NCBI RefSeq assembly: GCF_024713975.1
Contig: NC_091097.1
Location: 740,001 to 804,000 of the forward strand
Length of the DNA stretch: 64,000 nt
Source of the DNA: Paralichthys olivaceus
Lineage: Eukaryota > Chordata > Actinopteri > Pleuronectiformes > Paralichthyidae
Direction of reading: 5' to 3'
Shown here: in pieces, positions 10,712 through 22,208 of the stretch
Numbering within the stretch: the stretch's first letter is position 1
Layout: each line of letters opens with the position of its first letter
Position numbers and translations under genes: made by a program
The notes under the pieces: model-generated
Database searches by the model: none
The model's input: the letters and a program-made list of their open reading frames with translations, nothing else
What the model was told of the DNA's origin: nothing

Positions 10712-13700
10712 TCAGATGCTGTCGTAGTCCGATTCCCGCCTGTTGGACTCGGCCATCCACTCGGCCATGAAGAACGTCATCGAGCCCAGAAAACCCGACA
10801 GGACCAGGATGAGCAGCTGCCAGTGCAGCAGCAGGTAGTTACTGTAGAAGAAGGCTAGAGCGGCCATGATGGACTGTCGGGGAACGTACACGTTACACAT
10901 GAGGAGAAATAACACATATTCAAATAATGAACAATCAGCGTGCAGATTTCAAGGTCACCTGGATGAACTTGAAGACGGCGAAGGCGGGAGCACTGTTGTC
11001 GCGGAACATGACGCCAACGATGCTGAGCAGCTGCGTGTTGAAGCAGCTGTCGCCCAAACCGAGCAGGAAGCTGCAGAGCATCGCCACGGCAACGCTGAAC
11101 GCAACACACAGACAGTTAAACGTTAAAGTTCACAGCTGTTCTTCATCACATCTATGGAAACTTATTTCTGCTACCGGTGGAGTCGCCCTCTGCTGGTCAT
11201 GACACAGAATACACGTTTCAGGCACGTCCACATTGGTTTCACTCTCTAAATAAAGATGGACGACATGACAGCTCCCAAAAGAGAAGCCAAATCTTCTGCC
11301 CCCTTGTGGCTGGCTGCAGTATAAGTCATATTAGAAGATGGGACACGGACCCAACTATGAAACCTTCCATTATCTGTGCCTCTGATAATCCGTCCGTGCC
11401 CTCAGGCCTGAACGTGGCTCTGAACTGTGGCTCTGAACTGTGGCTCTGAACGTGGCTCTGAACTGTGGCTCTGAACTGTGGCTCTGAACGTGGCTCTGAA
11501 CTGTGGCTCTGAACTGTGGCTCTGAACGTGGCTCTGAACCGTGGCTCTGAACTGTGGCTCTGAACTGTGGCTCTGAACTGTGGCTCTGAACGTGGCTCTG
11601 AACTGTGGCTCTGAACCGTGGCTCTGAACCGTGGCTCTGAACTGTGGCTCTGAACTGTGGCTCTGAACGTGGCTCTTCGTACCTTGGGGTGATGTAGGCC
11701 TGCAGATCCGTCCCCTCCTCCGGGGCCAGCGGAGCGTCGCTCGCGATGTTCAGGAAAATCAGGTAAAAGGCAACAAAGTGAGTGATGAGTCCCAGCAGCA
11801 CCACAGGGTTCCTCCCAAACCGGTTACTCTTGTTCAGCATCCCAAACACGCCCCCTCCTGGCCAGACAGAGGAAGGGCAAAGAAAACAACTTGCTCAGGT
11901 GGGTTTCATGTGACAGACTGCTTCATCAATGAGCGTCAGGACGAGACACAGCTCAGACAACTCACCTAAGATCTCGCCTATGCCGATGAAAATCCCAGAG
12001 ATGCCGATCAGACTCTTTGCATCTTTGCCAAACCCTGTCATGGCGCCGACACACGTCCCGTACACCCCGCTGTAGAAAGTGAGCTCCAAGCCTGATGGAG
12101 ACAGAGCAGAGGTTTCAGTTGGATCATGATCTCAGTTCGACGTCTGCCTCCACAGAACTTCTCGTCCCACTGACCCGTGTATCCGATGGAGACGCTCAGC
12201 AGCAGCATCTCTTTGGTGACAAATATCTTACAGGCTTGAACTGCGAACAACAAAGTGGATGTCGACATCAGAGACAGTTGTGTCACAATAAAAGGATAAA
12301 ACCTCACGAGGAGCGGGTTCATGATATAAACTCACCGAAAGCATCCAGAGCTTGTGAGCAGAGGCCTGAGTGAGGGGAGCTGCAAGAACCAAAACACAAG
12401 ATGAGACGCCAGTGATCGCCTGATGAAGCCGACACTGAAGTAACTGGAAGATCTTCTCTTTAACTCTGTCCCTCCAACATTCACAGGCTCGTATCGTCTC
12501 TCAGACATTTTCACCTTTCCACTCATCCCTTCACTGGACTCGGCTGCTGCGGCGACTGTATCACAGTCAACGAGTGATGTAGGACATTCACAGTTAAAGG
12601 TCACCTGTCCGTCCTCTACTGGCCCGATAAAATAATAAAGAGCTCCATCTATCTTTAAAAATCAAATCTTTTCCAGGACATTTACAGGTTTGTGAAAAAT
12701 CTTATTTCAAAAATGTCAAGAGGCTCGAGAAGGTTTAGTCCTGACAATGATCAATGCTCTGCACCCCCTCTGTCATATGACAGCATCTTTCAGTTCAATC
12801 ACACTGTAAATAAAGATGGACGACGTGACGGCCCCCAAAGTGAAATTAAAGTTGATAAAAAAGTTTGTCAAAGATGTTTCTGTCATTTCAGGTCGTTCTC
12901 ATCTCACTGAAGTTTGTTCCAGTGTTTCTGATCAGTTTGGTTTAATTAATCTGAGACGAACTCTTGATTGGTAAAGTGCTTGTGTGGATAAATGAACTAA
13001 ACCCAACATACATAGCTGTGGAGCTGTCTGTGGACTCGGCCTGCAGCAGCGACTCCGTCGCCTCGGAGGGAGACGATTCAGGGTCGGGCCTCCGGATCAG
13101 AAAGAAGAGGAAGCAGCCGACCAGGCTGATGACGGTCAGAGAGATGAAAACCGTCTGACGGTCTTTGTCTGAGACGAACAACATGAGTCACACTTTACTT
13201 CTCACGTGAGGTCACCATGGAAACCACTGACGAGCAGTAAATGTACATATGAGGCAGGTACCTGTTATGTGAACGTGTCCGTGCCAGGCACAGTAAATGT
13301 AGAGGTTTCCAAAGAACAAGCTGCAGAGAGATGAATGGTATTGAATCAGAGTGTGGACAGATTACTGAGCGGGCCCCAGAGGGACCCCGACTTTTCTCAT
13401 CTATTTAAATTGTAGCACTTCTTACTCATTACCTAATTCAAACTAAAGAGCAGCTCATTTTTAGGAGCCATCAAATAAACTGTAGCTGTAGTTTTTCTGC
13501 ATCATTAATTTGTCTTATTGTATTTCATCACTCTTGCGTGTCCATGTTTGTTCTGTGGGTGTGGCTCTTCAGTGATTGGCAGTTTGTCCCGGGCTTCTTT
13601 ACTTCTTGGAAAAGTTCAAGAGAATAACAACTCCTGAGTTTACCTGAACTGCAGCAGAGCCCAGAATATTCCGCTGTTCCTTCCCATGGTGTTGTCAGTG

Positions 13701-15303
13701 GAGTTGATGGTGAGCACGTTCCCCTGCGCCGTCCAGAGCACTGGACAACGAACACACAAACACTGATCCACGTACATGCAAAGGAGAGTTGTTTGTTTCC
13801 CAAATTTAAATGTCGGCTCGTGTATTGTTACCTGCTGCTCCTACTCCGACCAACACAGACGCTGTATAGAAGCTCCACGTGTACGGGTAAATGAACATAG
13901 CGATGTAGCTGCTGTGGAAACAACACGAAGAAGAGTCAGAAGCTGGATTGAGCAGAAAAAGCTGCGGACAGGAAACGTGTGAGTGAGCGTTTACCTGTAC
14001 AGGAGCCCACTGAAGAACATGGAGAGCTGTGGTCCGATGAGGGTCACCACTGACGGAGCGATGAGGTTGGACGCAGAGAAAACTCCATAGATGATGGCCA
14101 TGCTGCGCGACAGACCACAGGACAGCTCTACCTCTTACTCCAGAATTGGCAGGTACACATGTTTGGTTTTTTTAAACACAGGTGAACTCATTTAAAACGG
14201 TGACTGACTCTTCTCCTCTTGACAGCTGACGAGTTTGTCTTTCAGTTTTTTTCCCTGTGAGTCATGTTCAACGTCACAAAACTCACATCGCTGCCAAAGG
14301 CTCAACAGACTCCTTATGAAAACACATCTCAATTCACAAGCTCTGGATTTTTGTTTACATCTGCACCGAATTTCACAAACTCATGAATATCACCTGAACA
14401 TGACTGTTTGGTTTTTTTATGAAGTTCCCTGGATCCGCCCCCTGACTGAGAACGTAATGAGTTCTTCTCTGACACGTGTCACTTCCTTCCACCGAGTTTC
14501 ATGGTATTCACTTCAGTGGAAGCTAACTAACAAGATACACCAAATAAAGCACAGGGGAACTTCTTGGTGGAGGTAACGCTGGCGCCATCTTAGTAAAAAC
14601 ACCCCCTGCTTTGTAGCACGGACCTCTGGACTCTTCTTTAGTTCCATCCAGACTCTGTCACACCAGACGTCCAAACTCTTAATGAGTCACGAACATTGTT
14701 GTCAACACATTTTGCAAGATGTTGATTTTAACTGTTTGACGACAGGAGCGAGGACACGACCCGAGACAGGGAAGGAGAAACTGATTCAGACCCTCGACCT
14801 TTTAAAACCCTCTGTCCCAGTGAGAGCTCTGATAACCGGACGAGTTCACTGCAGATAAGAGACAAAGAGTCGCAGGAGGTTTCCTGATGTCCTGAGCCGC
14901 TGCTGCAGACTGAAGGGAAACTTTGTTCCCTGCGACATTCATCTACAATTTGATTATCCTTCAGGGATTTCTGAGTCAGACAGATCTGATTATAGAAGGT
15001 GGCACGACAGCAAAACATCTGCACAAACACTGTAAAACCTCAGTGTGGGAGTTACTGATACTTCACCTTGTGTATCCGCTCCCGTGGAACTCGGTGCTGT
15101 TGAAGCTCTTTAGAACCGTTTGCTGTGAAGACAGAGCAGCATGAGAGAACGTGTTTCATTGTGTTTAGCCGCTGGGGGCTGTGCACCTGTAAATAAATCT
15201 AACCCACCTCTATGTTTCCACATGTTTGAAAAGCGGTGAACATAAACATGAAGCCGAAGCCGAGGATGATGATGTTCAGAAGCTTCTTCCCCTCAGGATT
15301 CAT
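10712..15303 (-). CDS. mfsd11: MFSD11 (UNC93-like MFS membrane protein), complete
   Basis: Thirteen coding exons on the minus strand: 15208-15303, 15067-15122, 13995-14102, 13832-13911, 13644-13740, 13262-13320, 13012-13168, 12336-12379, 12175-12240, 11966-12091, 11683-11857, 10959-11094 and 10712-10873. All phases fit and the lengths sum to 1,362 nt, giving 453 aa; human MFSD11 is about 449 aa. Recognisable stretches in order are MNPEGKKLLNIIILGFGFMF, FTAFQTCGNIE, FHGSGYTS, MAIIYGVFSASNLI, LWTAQGNVLTIN, NSGIFWALLQ, VTKEMLLLSVSIGYTG, SLIGISGIFIGIGEILG, NRFGRNPVVLLG, LLGLGDSCFNTQLLSI and FFYSNYLLLHWQLL. The family is a poorly characterised 12-helix major facilitator branch related to UNC93; no substrate is claimed. 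It is head to head with SRSF2, an arrangement known from other vertebrates. Confidence 0.96.
11205..11340. repeat. MITE-like dispersed repeat fragment
   Basis: Contains TAAATAAAGATGGACGACAT and CCCCTTGTGGCTGGCTGCAG. Related pieces recur at 12806-12840, 9776-9800 (reverse) and 62683-62750. Several copies in one window suggest a dispersed element, probably non-autonomous. Ends not defined. Confidence 0.55.
11409..11678. repeat. 12-13-bp minisatellite (GAACTGTGGCTCT) in an MFSD11 intron
   Basis: About 22 alternating copies of GAACTGTGGCTCT and GAACGTGGCTCT between the exons at 10959-11094 and 11683-11857. It ends only a few bases from the donor of the latter exon, so length change could affect that splice site. 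Confidence 0.9.
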
Positions 15304-15865
15304 TTTGGAAACTGTTTGAGGAAGTGAAGACCAAAAAAAACTCTACTGGAGCGAACAGCACATCTGAGGAGGGAAGGAAAAGAAGAAACACAAATACGAG
15401 ACGTGAGAAACATCCATGAAATCTGATGCTCTCATAGTAACAACGCCTAGCCTTAAAATAGAAGAGAATCCACACACCAAACTACATTCAAAGATCTGTT
15501 ATTTTAAGAGAAACACACAGAGACAACGGGATAGTGACGACTCATGAAGGCTCGATGACATGAGTGATAGGGCAGCACGTGCCCAACACATCGGCAGACC
15601 ACAGATCACACAGAGACGAACATTTGATCCAGAAATGAACTTTGGGAGTTTGTTTCCCCCTCGTCGCCTCCGGCCTCGATGTGTTTCCATGATCCGTGAG
15701 AGAAAGATCTGAGTCTGAGCGACACGGTCTGAAAACACCAGTTGTTAGGTTTCCTGTGCTTCATGCTGAGCTCCAGACGAAGAGGAACTGCTCCAGACAC
15801 TGATCACATGAGGAGCATTCACCTCCTTCAGACGGTCGAAGGTTAGAAAACTACATCTCAACTCA

Positions 15866-16130
15866 CCGACAACTGGGGACACGAGCTGAGCTAACCGGGC
15901 TCACTGTGGCTTTAGCATCGTTAGCTGCTGGTGGCTCAGGAATCCTCCTCTGGCCCGAGTGACCCGCAAACCACCGGAGACATGACGGTGTCCGCCGCGA
16001 AGAACCGGGCTCCTGAAGTAATGTTCGCCGCAGCACCGGGACACGGCAGCTGAACCGGAGGCTGTCATGTGAGAGAGTCAGCTGACCAGCTAGCTTACCC
16101 GTTAGCCTGTAGCACGAGCCCGCGGACACG
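15866..16130 (-). other. Probable MFSD11 5' noncoding exon
   Basis: A strong minus-strand donor (GTGAGT) abuts 15866. The upstream segment is GC-rich and lies on the MFSD11 side of the shared promoter. It has no in-frame connection to the coding sequence starting at 15303, so it is taken as a 5' untranslated exon. The upstream limit is a guess. Confidence 0.5.
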
Positions 16131-16740
16131 CGGGGTTCGGAGCAGGAGTTCAGCAGCAGAGGACAATGATCGTTGCAGTTTTTATTCCAGCACGTGTTCG
16201 GACACCTCGTGTGGAACCAGACACGTCACCCTGAGTCTGCTCCGACAGAGTTCAGGAGTCGCTCACTGCTAGCATGCTAGCACAACAAGATAACTTGCGC
16301 AACTTCCGATCGAAAATAAAACAACATATGCACATGTAGAATTTATGTATTATTATATTTTTAAAACCTGTATCGATGAAAGCTGCTGTATAATATTAAT
16401 GTTATTATATTATTAGAGGTGATACCGGAAACGTTCAGGTTTCTAAAAGAGGAGAATGTAGTGCAGTCTGACTCCCACTCCTCTCCAGACGGGGGCGGTG
16501 GTGCGCCGATAACCAACCGCCATTAAACCCTCGAGGAGGAGGAAGAAGCCCCAGAAGAAGAAGCAGCAGCAGAAGTTCCGCAGCGTCTGACTCGATCCTC
16601 GAACCGAACGAATCCACGTGCGTCAACGTTTCCGTCCGTCTCCACTCTTCGACCCTGAACCGTGTGAGCGGACGTTTCGCCTCCCAGCGGAGACTCCCGG
16701 TGTTCGTGAGACGGTGACCAGGCCTCGCGGGCTCCTCGCC
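16131..16740. promoter_or_regulatory. Bidirectional MFSD11-SRSF2 promoter and SRSF2 5' UTR
   Basis: About 600 bp separate the two head-to-head genes. ETS-like cores (ACTTCCG near 16302, ACCGGAA near 16425) and GC-rich stretches are present, with no TATA box evident. The downstream ~250 bp are probably the SRSF2 leader. Confidence 0.6.
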
Positions 16741-18371
16741 ATGAGTTACGGAAGGCCTCCCCCGGACGTCGACGGCATGACTTCGCTCAAAGTGGACAAC
16801 CTGACGTACCGGACCTCCCCAGAAACCCTCCGGCGGGTGTTCGAGAAGTACGGCCGGGTCGGCGACGTCTACATCCCGCGCGATCGCTACACGAAGGAGA
16901 GCCGCGGCTTCGCCTTCGTGCGTTTTCACGACAAGCGCGACGCCGAGGACGCGATGGACGCCATGGATGGCGCGCTCCTGGACGGACGGGAGCTCCGGGT
17001 TCAGATGGCCCGGTACGGAAGACCCCCCGACTCCCACAACGGAGGCGGCGGCGGCGGTGGCGGCGGCGGAGGAGGAGGTGGCGGACGGCGAGGAGGAGCG
17101 CCCCGGAGGCACGGAGGAGGTTATGGCCGCCGAAGCAGGAGGTGAGAACCAGTTAGTGTTTCATGAAACTACCGCGGGAGAATCCGACTTTTCGCTTTGT
17201 CCTCGACCCGCCGACCCGAACACGCTCACACAGAAGAGGAGACGTGTTTATTTCCACCGGTCTGACTGAAACCACAGTTCGGCTGAAACTAAATTCATGT
17301 AAATACATTATCAAGAGTTTTCTCCGTAAATAACAAACTGCATGTTCCTGAAGTAACCAGGAGAAACTAAGGATCCAGCATCGATCCATCATCAGATGTT
17401 CTCACATATGAACCGTCTTCACTAATTCTAATCATATAATATTATAATATAATAAACCCTCTTTACAGCGCTCTTCTTTAAAACGTCACCAAGTGCTTTT
17501 CAAGAAGCTATAAAACCGAAAGTGGTTGAGTAAAAGGACTTTGGTCACATGAGAGATAAAGCAGTAAATAAATTTTATATATAGAACAAACAATTAAACA
17601 AGTGTAACCCAATCATTCCTAATAACTCATTAAGAAGTAAGATAGATGACTTTACTCATCCCCAGAGGGAAATTGTGTCGTCATAGCACTTCGGTATTTG
17701 GAGACAATAAAAATACAACAGAATAAGAGAAGTTCTACGTGAGATAAGTTGGGTGAGAGTTCCAAAGTGTTCTTAAAACTCAAGATCTCCTCTTGGGAGT
17801 GAGGAGCAGGGAGGGAACATACAAGTTCAATACATGTGTGTTTTTGGGCTGTAAAGTCGGTTCTCGAGCTAACAGTCAGTGTAGGGAGCCCAGACGGGTA
17901 ATCAGGACGAGAATAGATAAAAGTCTCAGGACATCTGATCTGCTGATGTAAGTTTATTATCTACGACCAAATGAAACTCTGATCATATCTGTAGGACGAT
18001 GTGTTGGGGGTGTCAGTGTGACCCCCCTTCAGGTCCAGCTGTTTTCACTTTGCCGATGATAACCCAACCCACTGAATGTATCCAGCTCTTCCCGCAGCCC
18101 GAGACAAAGAAGACGCAGCAGATCCCGCAGCAGGAGCCGCTCTCGTTCCCGCAGCCGATCCCGCTCCAGCAGATCCCGCTCCTACTCCAGATCCAAGTCC
18201 CACTCTCCCAGGAACAAGGACACCAAGGCCAAGTCCCATTCTCGCTCCAGATCAAAATCCAAGTCCAAGTCTAGGTCCAGAAGCCACACCCCTGCCTCCA
18301 AAAGAGGGTCCAGGTCCAGGTCTAAAAGCCAGCCCAAGTCCGCAGCAGAAAACGGAGGTGAAACCCCGTAG
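16741..18371 (+). CDS. srsf2: SRSF2 (SC35), serine/arginine-rich splicing factor 2, complete
   Basis: Two coding exons, 16741-17141 and 18098-18371. They join in phase (AG+C = Ser) to give 224 aa; human SRSF2 is 221. Residues ~1-92 are the RNA recognition motif, with [41 protein letters not shown]1 RGFAFVRF and RNP2 LKVDNL. Residues ~100-115 are a glycine run of about 15, longer than in mammals. Residues ~117-224 are the RS domain ([16 protein letters not shown] and so on), ending NGGETP. The protein binds exonic enhancers in nuclear speckles. The start codon follows a favourable GCCATGA context. An upstream in-frame ATG at 16618 would add 41 residues with no family match, so 16741 is chosen. 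A donor just after the stop (18393) points to 3' UTR splicing. Confidence 0.97.
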
Positions 18372-20470
18372 AGATCTGCACATCAGCAGCAGGTGAGTTT
18401 GATATCAAAGCACTAAGACAATTTAATTCAAGTTTTATTTCCTGTGGCTCTTTCAGGTTGTTGAAATGTGGCTGCAAAGAATTCAGGAGGATTCTGGTGT
18501 AATTTTAATTTAAAACCAATTTAGACCCAGACTGAGAAAAATACATTTTACTTTGAAATAACAATGTCTCGCCTAAGAAAAACACCGATGTTTGAATTAG
18601 TCGACAGACTCTTAACTTTTCCTTTTCTTTTTTGTTAAAGAACAGTTGAAACAAACTTGAATGTTGGTTTAGTGCTGAGGTACGACTCCTCCCTCTGCCC
18701 CTCGGGCATCAGCTGTCCTGTAGGAGGATGGTGTTAGGGTTGTGGTGCTTGGGAGGAATTGAGGTTTGTCCAGCTTGTCGCTCAAGTCATCCCCACTTTG
18801 TTTCATTTCACCTCTATTGTCTTCTTTACTTTTTAATATTGTAGATCTGATGGAGGTCTTTACTCAATCACCGTCCAATCAGAAAGCGTTCTGGAATTTT
18901 TACCTTCCTCCGTGTGACTATAAATTCTGATCGTGAGCTATCGGCACACAGGAAATGGCTCTTTCCCATTTATTGGTTAAATCCATAGGAGAAGATGGTG
19001 GTGAGACGTCCTCGACAACAGAGTGTAGGTTGTTGTCACGGCGCTCCATGTTGAGCTGCTGGTCACATTCAGAGCTACTGGCTGATGGAAACACGTCCAT
19101 ATTCACAGAACTTCATGCTTTTACCAGAAACACGTTGATATGAGGAATCAAACGTGCAACGTCTGTTTCATAGAGATTTAGAGGATAAGTTAATTTTAGA
19201 TCATTGATGTAGCTTCCTGTTTCCAATCAAGTTCAGCTCAAACTGCACAAGTGATCAGGTGGTCCGACTTAAAACTGGAGGTTTGTTAAATGAATTGATT
19301 CATAAATGTTCCCTAACTTTTCCTTCTTTTGACAGTTTCAGGTGATGACGTCAGAACTTCTTAGACAGGATCCCACACGAGCGACGTGTCCAGCTGTTAA
19401 AGGTTATTACTGTGTTACCTGTTGCTTTGTTCTTTCACTTATTTGGCCTCAGTACAGCTTTTTTTTTTTTTTCATGTCATCTATGTGCTGTGATTTTTAT
19501 TTTACTTTTCATAACATTTTTATCATTTATAAAAAGGGTGGAAGTCGTGTTTAGACACGACTTCAGATGGGTTCACTCTGCAGCCTGTATCACGGAGTGT
19601 GTTCCGCAGAGTCTCGCTTGCTTTTGAGTTTCTTCTTTGCAAACATTCATATTGTAGAAATGTTGACCTGGGGCGGGGGGGGGGGGGGGGGCTGCTGTTT
19701 TATACTAGCTTCTCTGTAATCTCACTCTCTGATACAGGCGTCAAAATAATGAGACATAAACATCAGGCCCTCACTAAGAACTTGAACGCCAAAATGCATT
19801 TTTCAATATGGAATAAAAAAGACATCCAAAGTGACCCAAAGCATAAAAAATGTGAAGAAAATCTTTTTAGTTTTCCCTTGATTCAGCCCTCACACACCAG
19901 TATACTCGTTAAATTGAAGTAATTCCTCATTAACAACAATGAATGCTTCCTTCCTTTGGTTGCTGCTGCTCAGGGTGTTGTCTGTGTAGTCAGGACAGTC
20001 GTTTATTCTAACTCAAGTTAAATATAATCACATGTGAAGTCCAGTAAATTGAGTGAAACTTAAAAAGTGTGGGTAAAGGTCATCAATGTGTAGAATGTGT
20101 CATGTCCAATTTTAAGGTATCACTCGTCTCCTCGAGTCATTTTATTTTAAAGGATATCATTCTCTGCACTCTTAGACTCTGTGTTTTGTTCTTCATGTTT
20201 TCTTTTTTTAATTTCTGATCCTAATCCTGCCTGTATGTGTTTTTGTGCACTAGGCGCAGTTGTGTAGCAGTTGAGTATTGCTGGTTAGCTGTTAAGGTGG
20301 CGTGTTGCTCTGCTGAGTGCTTGGATGTATCCAGTATTCTCCAGAAAGCTCCTGTGACTACCAGTGGTACGGTCGCTGCAGTCTCATGCTCTGTACCATC
20401 AAAAGTTTATTTCCCATGTCATCGAAAAATGAGACCTTCAATAAAGAGTTATTTGGTATTTTTGACGACC
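18372..20470 (+). promoter_or_regulatory. SRSF2 3' UTR with candidate autoregulatory (poison) exons
   Basis: A CAG|GTGAGT donor lies 21 bases after the stop codon. Candidate downstream exons are 18641-18679 (acceptor GTTAAAG, donor GTACGA), one beginning at 19336 after TTTTGACAG, and a terminal exon from 20254 after TGCACTAG. A poly(A) signal AATAAA is at 20440-20445. Splicing downstream of the stop marks mRNAs for nonsense-mediated decay, the known SRSF2 self-control mechanism. The terminal exon (TGTGTAGCAGTTGAG, GGTTAGCTGTTAAGGTGGCG) resembles what I remember of the vertebrate SRSF2 3' UTR. Exon choice is inferred from splice motifs only. Confidence 0.6.
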
Positions 20471-20503
20471 TCTTTTTTTATTCCCCAGTTTGTTTTTGGT
20501 GTT

Positions 20504-20873
20504 TCAAAGGTACAGTGTCTAGAATTGAGTGACATCTAGTGGTGAAGTGTCATGTTGCAGCTGAACACCCCTCCCCTCCCCCTCTCCTTCCAAACTTGAA
20601 AAACAACCTGCGGCAGCTTCAGTCGTTATAAAAACTCAGTGTTTAGTTTGTCCAGTCTGGACTAATGTAAAAAACATGGCGGCCTCCGTAGAGAGGGTCC
20701 CCTCCATGTAAATATAAAGTGTTTAAATATAAAGGATCTTTTCTAGGGTAGAGAAAACTACAATTTAGATGAAACAAATTAGTGAAAACATCATGAGGAA
20801 TTATTCTACATTAAATTTCTGCCGATAGTTTCCTTTCACCCAAATCTTACACACTGGAGCTTTCACTGTTCAA
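20504..20873. mobile_element. MITE-like nonautonomous element
   Basis: Ends are an imperfect inverted repeat: left AAAGGTACAGTGTCTAGAATT, right the complement of a TTACACACTGGAGCTTT-type end. The body includes ACATGGCGGCCTCCGTAGAG and is homologous to 62820-63445. No coding capacity. It lies just beyond the SRSF2 poly(A) signal. Confidence 0.7.
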
Positions 20874-21540
20874 CATGTGCAGTTCAGACTGATAATTTGA
20901 TCTTGACCTCCCTTGTTTTTTAATTCAATGAATGGTAACTTGACTCTCTGCAGTAGAAACGATCTAATTTGTACAGCCCGTATTCACAAATCACACTTTG
21001 TCTCAAAGATCTGAACAAGGTGGAACATCTTGTGTCCTTCACCCTCAACAAGAGGAAAATCCTCCATATTAACAGTGAAAACATAGAAACCTCAGTCACA
21101 TGTGAGGCCTCTTCTCCCAGGACGGGCAGAAGGGCTGCATGTACCTGAACTCATTCACAAGTGAAGCCATGAATCGCGTATGATGTAAAAAGTAGGGGTA
21201 AAATATTATTCCATGATAAACAGCACAAATATGGCTCAGCCTAAGAACTACAATCATATATACTGTGTAAATATATATATATAAAATGCAGTGTGAGCAA
21301 AGTAGTTTTAGTTTTTATCCATTTAAGTTTAGTACTTTTTATATAATTGACTTTTTAAATATTTTCATATCCTCCATACATTTTATAATATATTGCTGAT
21401 CTATATACAAAATATGAAAAATAAAATTACTGCGACTAATATTTGAATGTGTCTTACATATTTGTCTTATGGATTTTATGCACGCACTATAATTAAAACT
21501 GTTACTCTTAATTACTGCCTCTTACGTGTCAGTGCACCCA
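20874..21540. other. Intergenic AT-rich DNA
   Basis: No gene or RNA recognised between the MITE-like element and the tetranucleotide array. Confidence 0.5.
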
Positions 21541-21792
21541 TCTGTACATCTATCTATGTATTCATCTATCTAATTATGTTTTCATCTATCTATCTATTTA
21601 TTAATCTATCTATCTATTTATTCAACTATCTATCTATTTATTCATCTATCTAATTATGTATTCATCTATCTATCTATTTATTCATCTGTCTAATTATGTA
21701 TTCATCTATCTATCTATTTATTCATCTATCTATTTATTTATTCATCTATCTATCTATTTATTCATCTATCTATCTAGTTATCTATCTGTGTA
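21541..21792. repeat. (TCTA)n-type tetranucleotide repeat with TTTATTCATC spacers
   Basis: About 250 bp of TCTATCTATCTATTTATTCA units. It lies about 140 bp upstream of the first CRE motif of the EIF1 promoter. Confidence 0.9.
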
Positions 21793-21924
21793 TCACCCAT
21801 CCGTCATTGATTTCTCCACATCTCTCTAAATAAATAAAACCCTTCAGTGTAAGTTTAACTCAATAAATAATAAAAGTTCCTGAAAGTTAAACTTTTGTAT
21901 TTTTCATTCTGACTCTGTGCTCAC

Positions 21925-22100
21925 ACGGTGACGTCACCTTTCCAGTAAAGTGGGGAACAATCGGGGCGTGGCCGGTGGCGACGTGTCACCTTCTACGTTG
22001 GCGACGTCGTGACGTCAGTTTCGGGGCGGGGCAATAAAAGCTTGTTTTCCAGCCGTGCGGACTCTTCGGCTCCATTTTGTGAGAAGCAGCGACAGACGAC
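21925..22100 (+). promoter_or_regulatory. EIF1 core promoter with two CRE palindromes
   Basis: Two perfect TGACGTCA CREs lie at 21929-21936 and 22010-22017. GC boxes (GGGGCGTGGCC, GGGGCGGGGC) and a TATA-like CAATAAAAG at 22032-22040 follow. Transcription probably starts around 22060-22075 in a pyrimidine-rich context, as expected for a translation-machinery gene. CREB/ATF control is inferred from the motifs. Confidence 0.65.
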
Positions 22101-22208
22101 GTGAACGTTTCCTCCCGAACCAGACCGGAACAGCTCCACAGCCACAGCCCGCTGACTCACCGCCCGTTCACCAAGTTATCATCCGAAAAGGAAATCCAAT
22201 CAAATCGT

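Noticed and set aside
11370-11849. 159-codon ORF with SEPQFRATVQSH repeats
   Set aside because: Its right third is a real MFSD11 exon; the remainder is the intronic minisatellite beyond the splice donor.
16435-17112. 225-codon antisense ORF over SRSF2
   Set aside because: Shadow of a GC-rich exon; the sense frame has a clear RRM and splices in phase.
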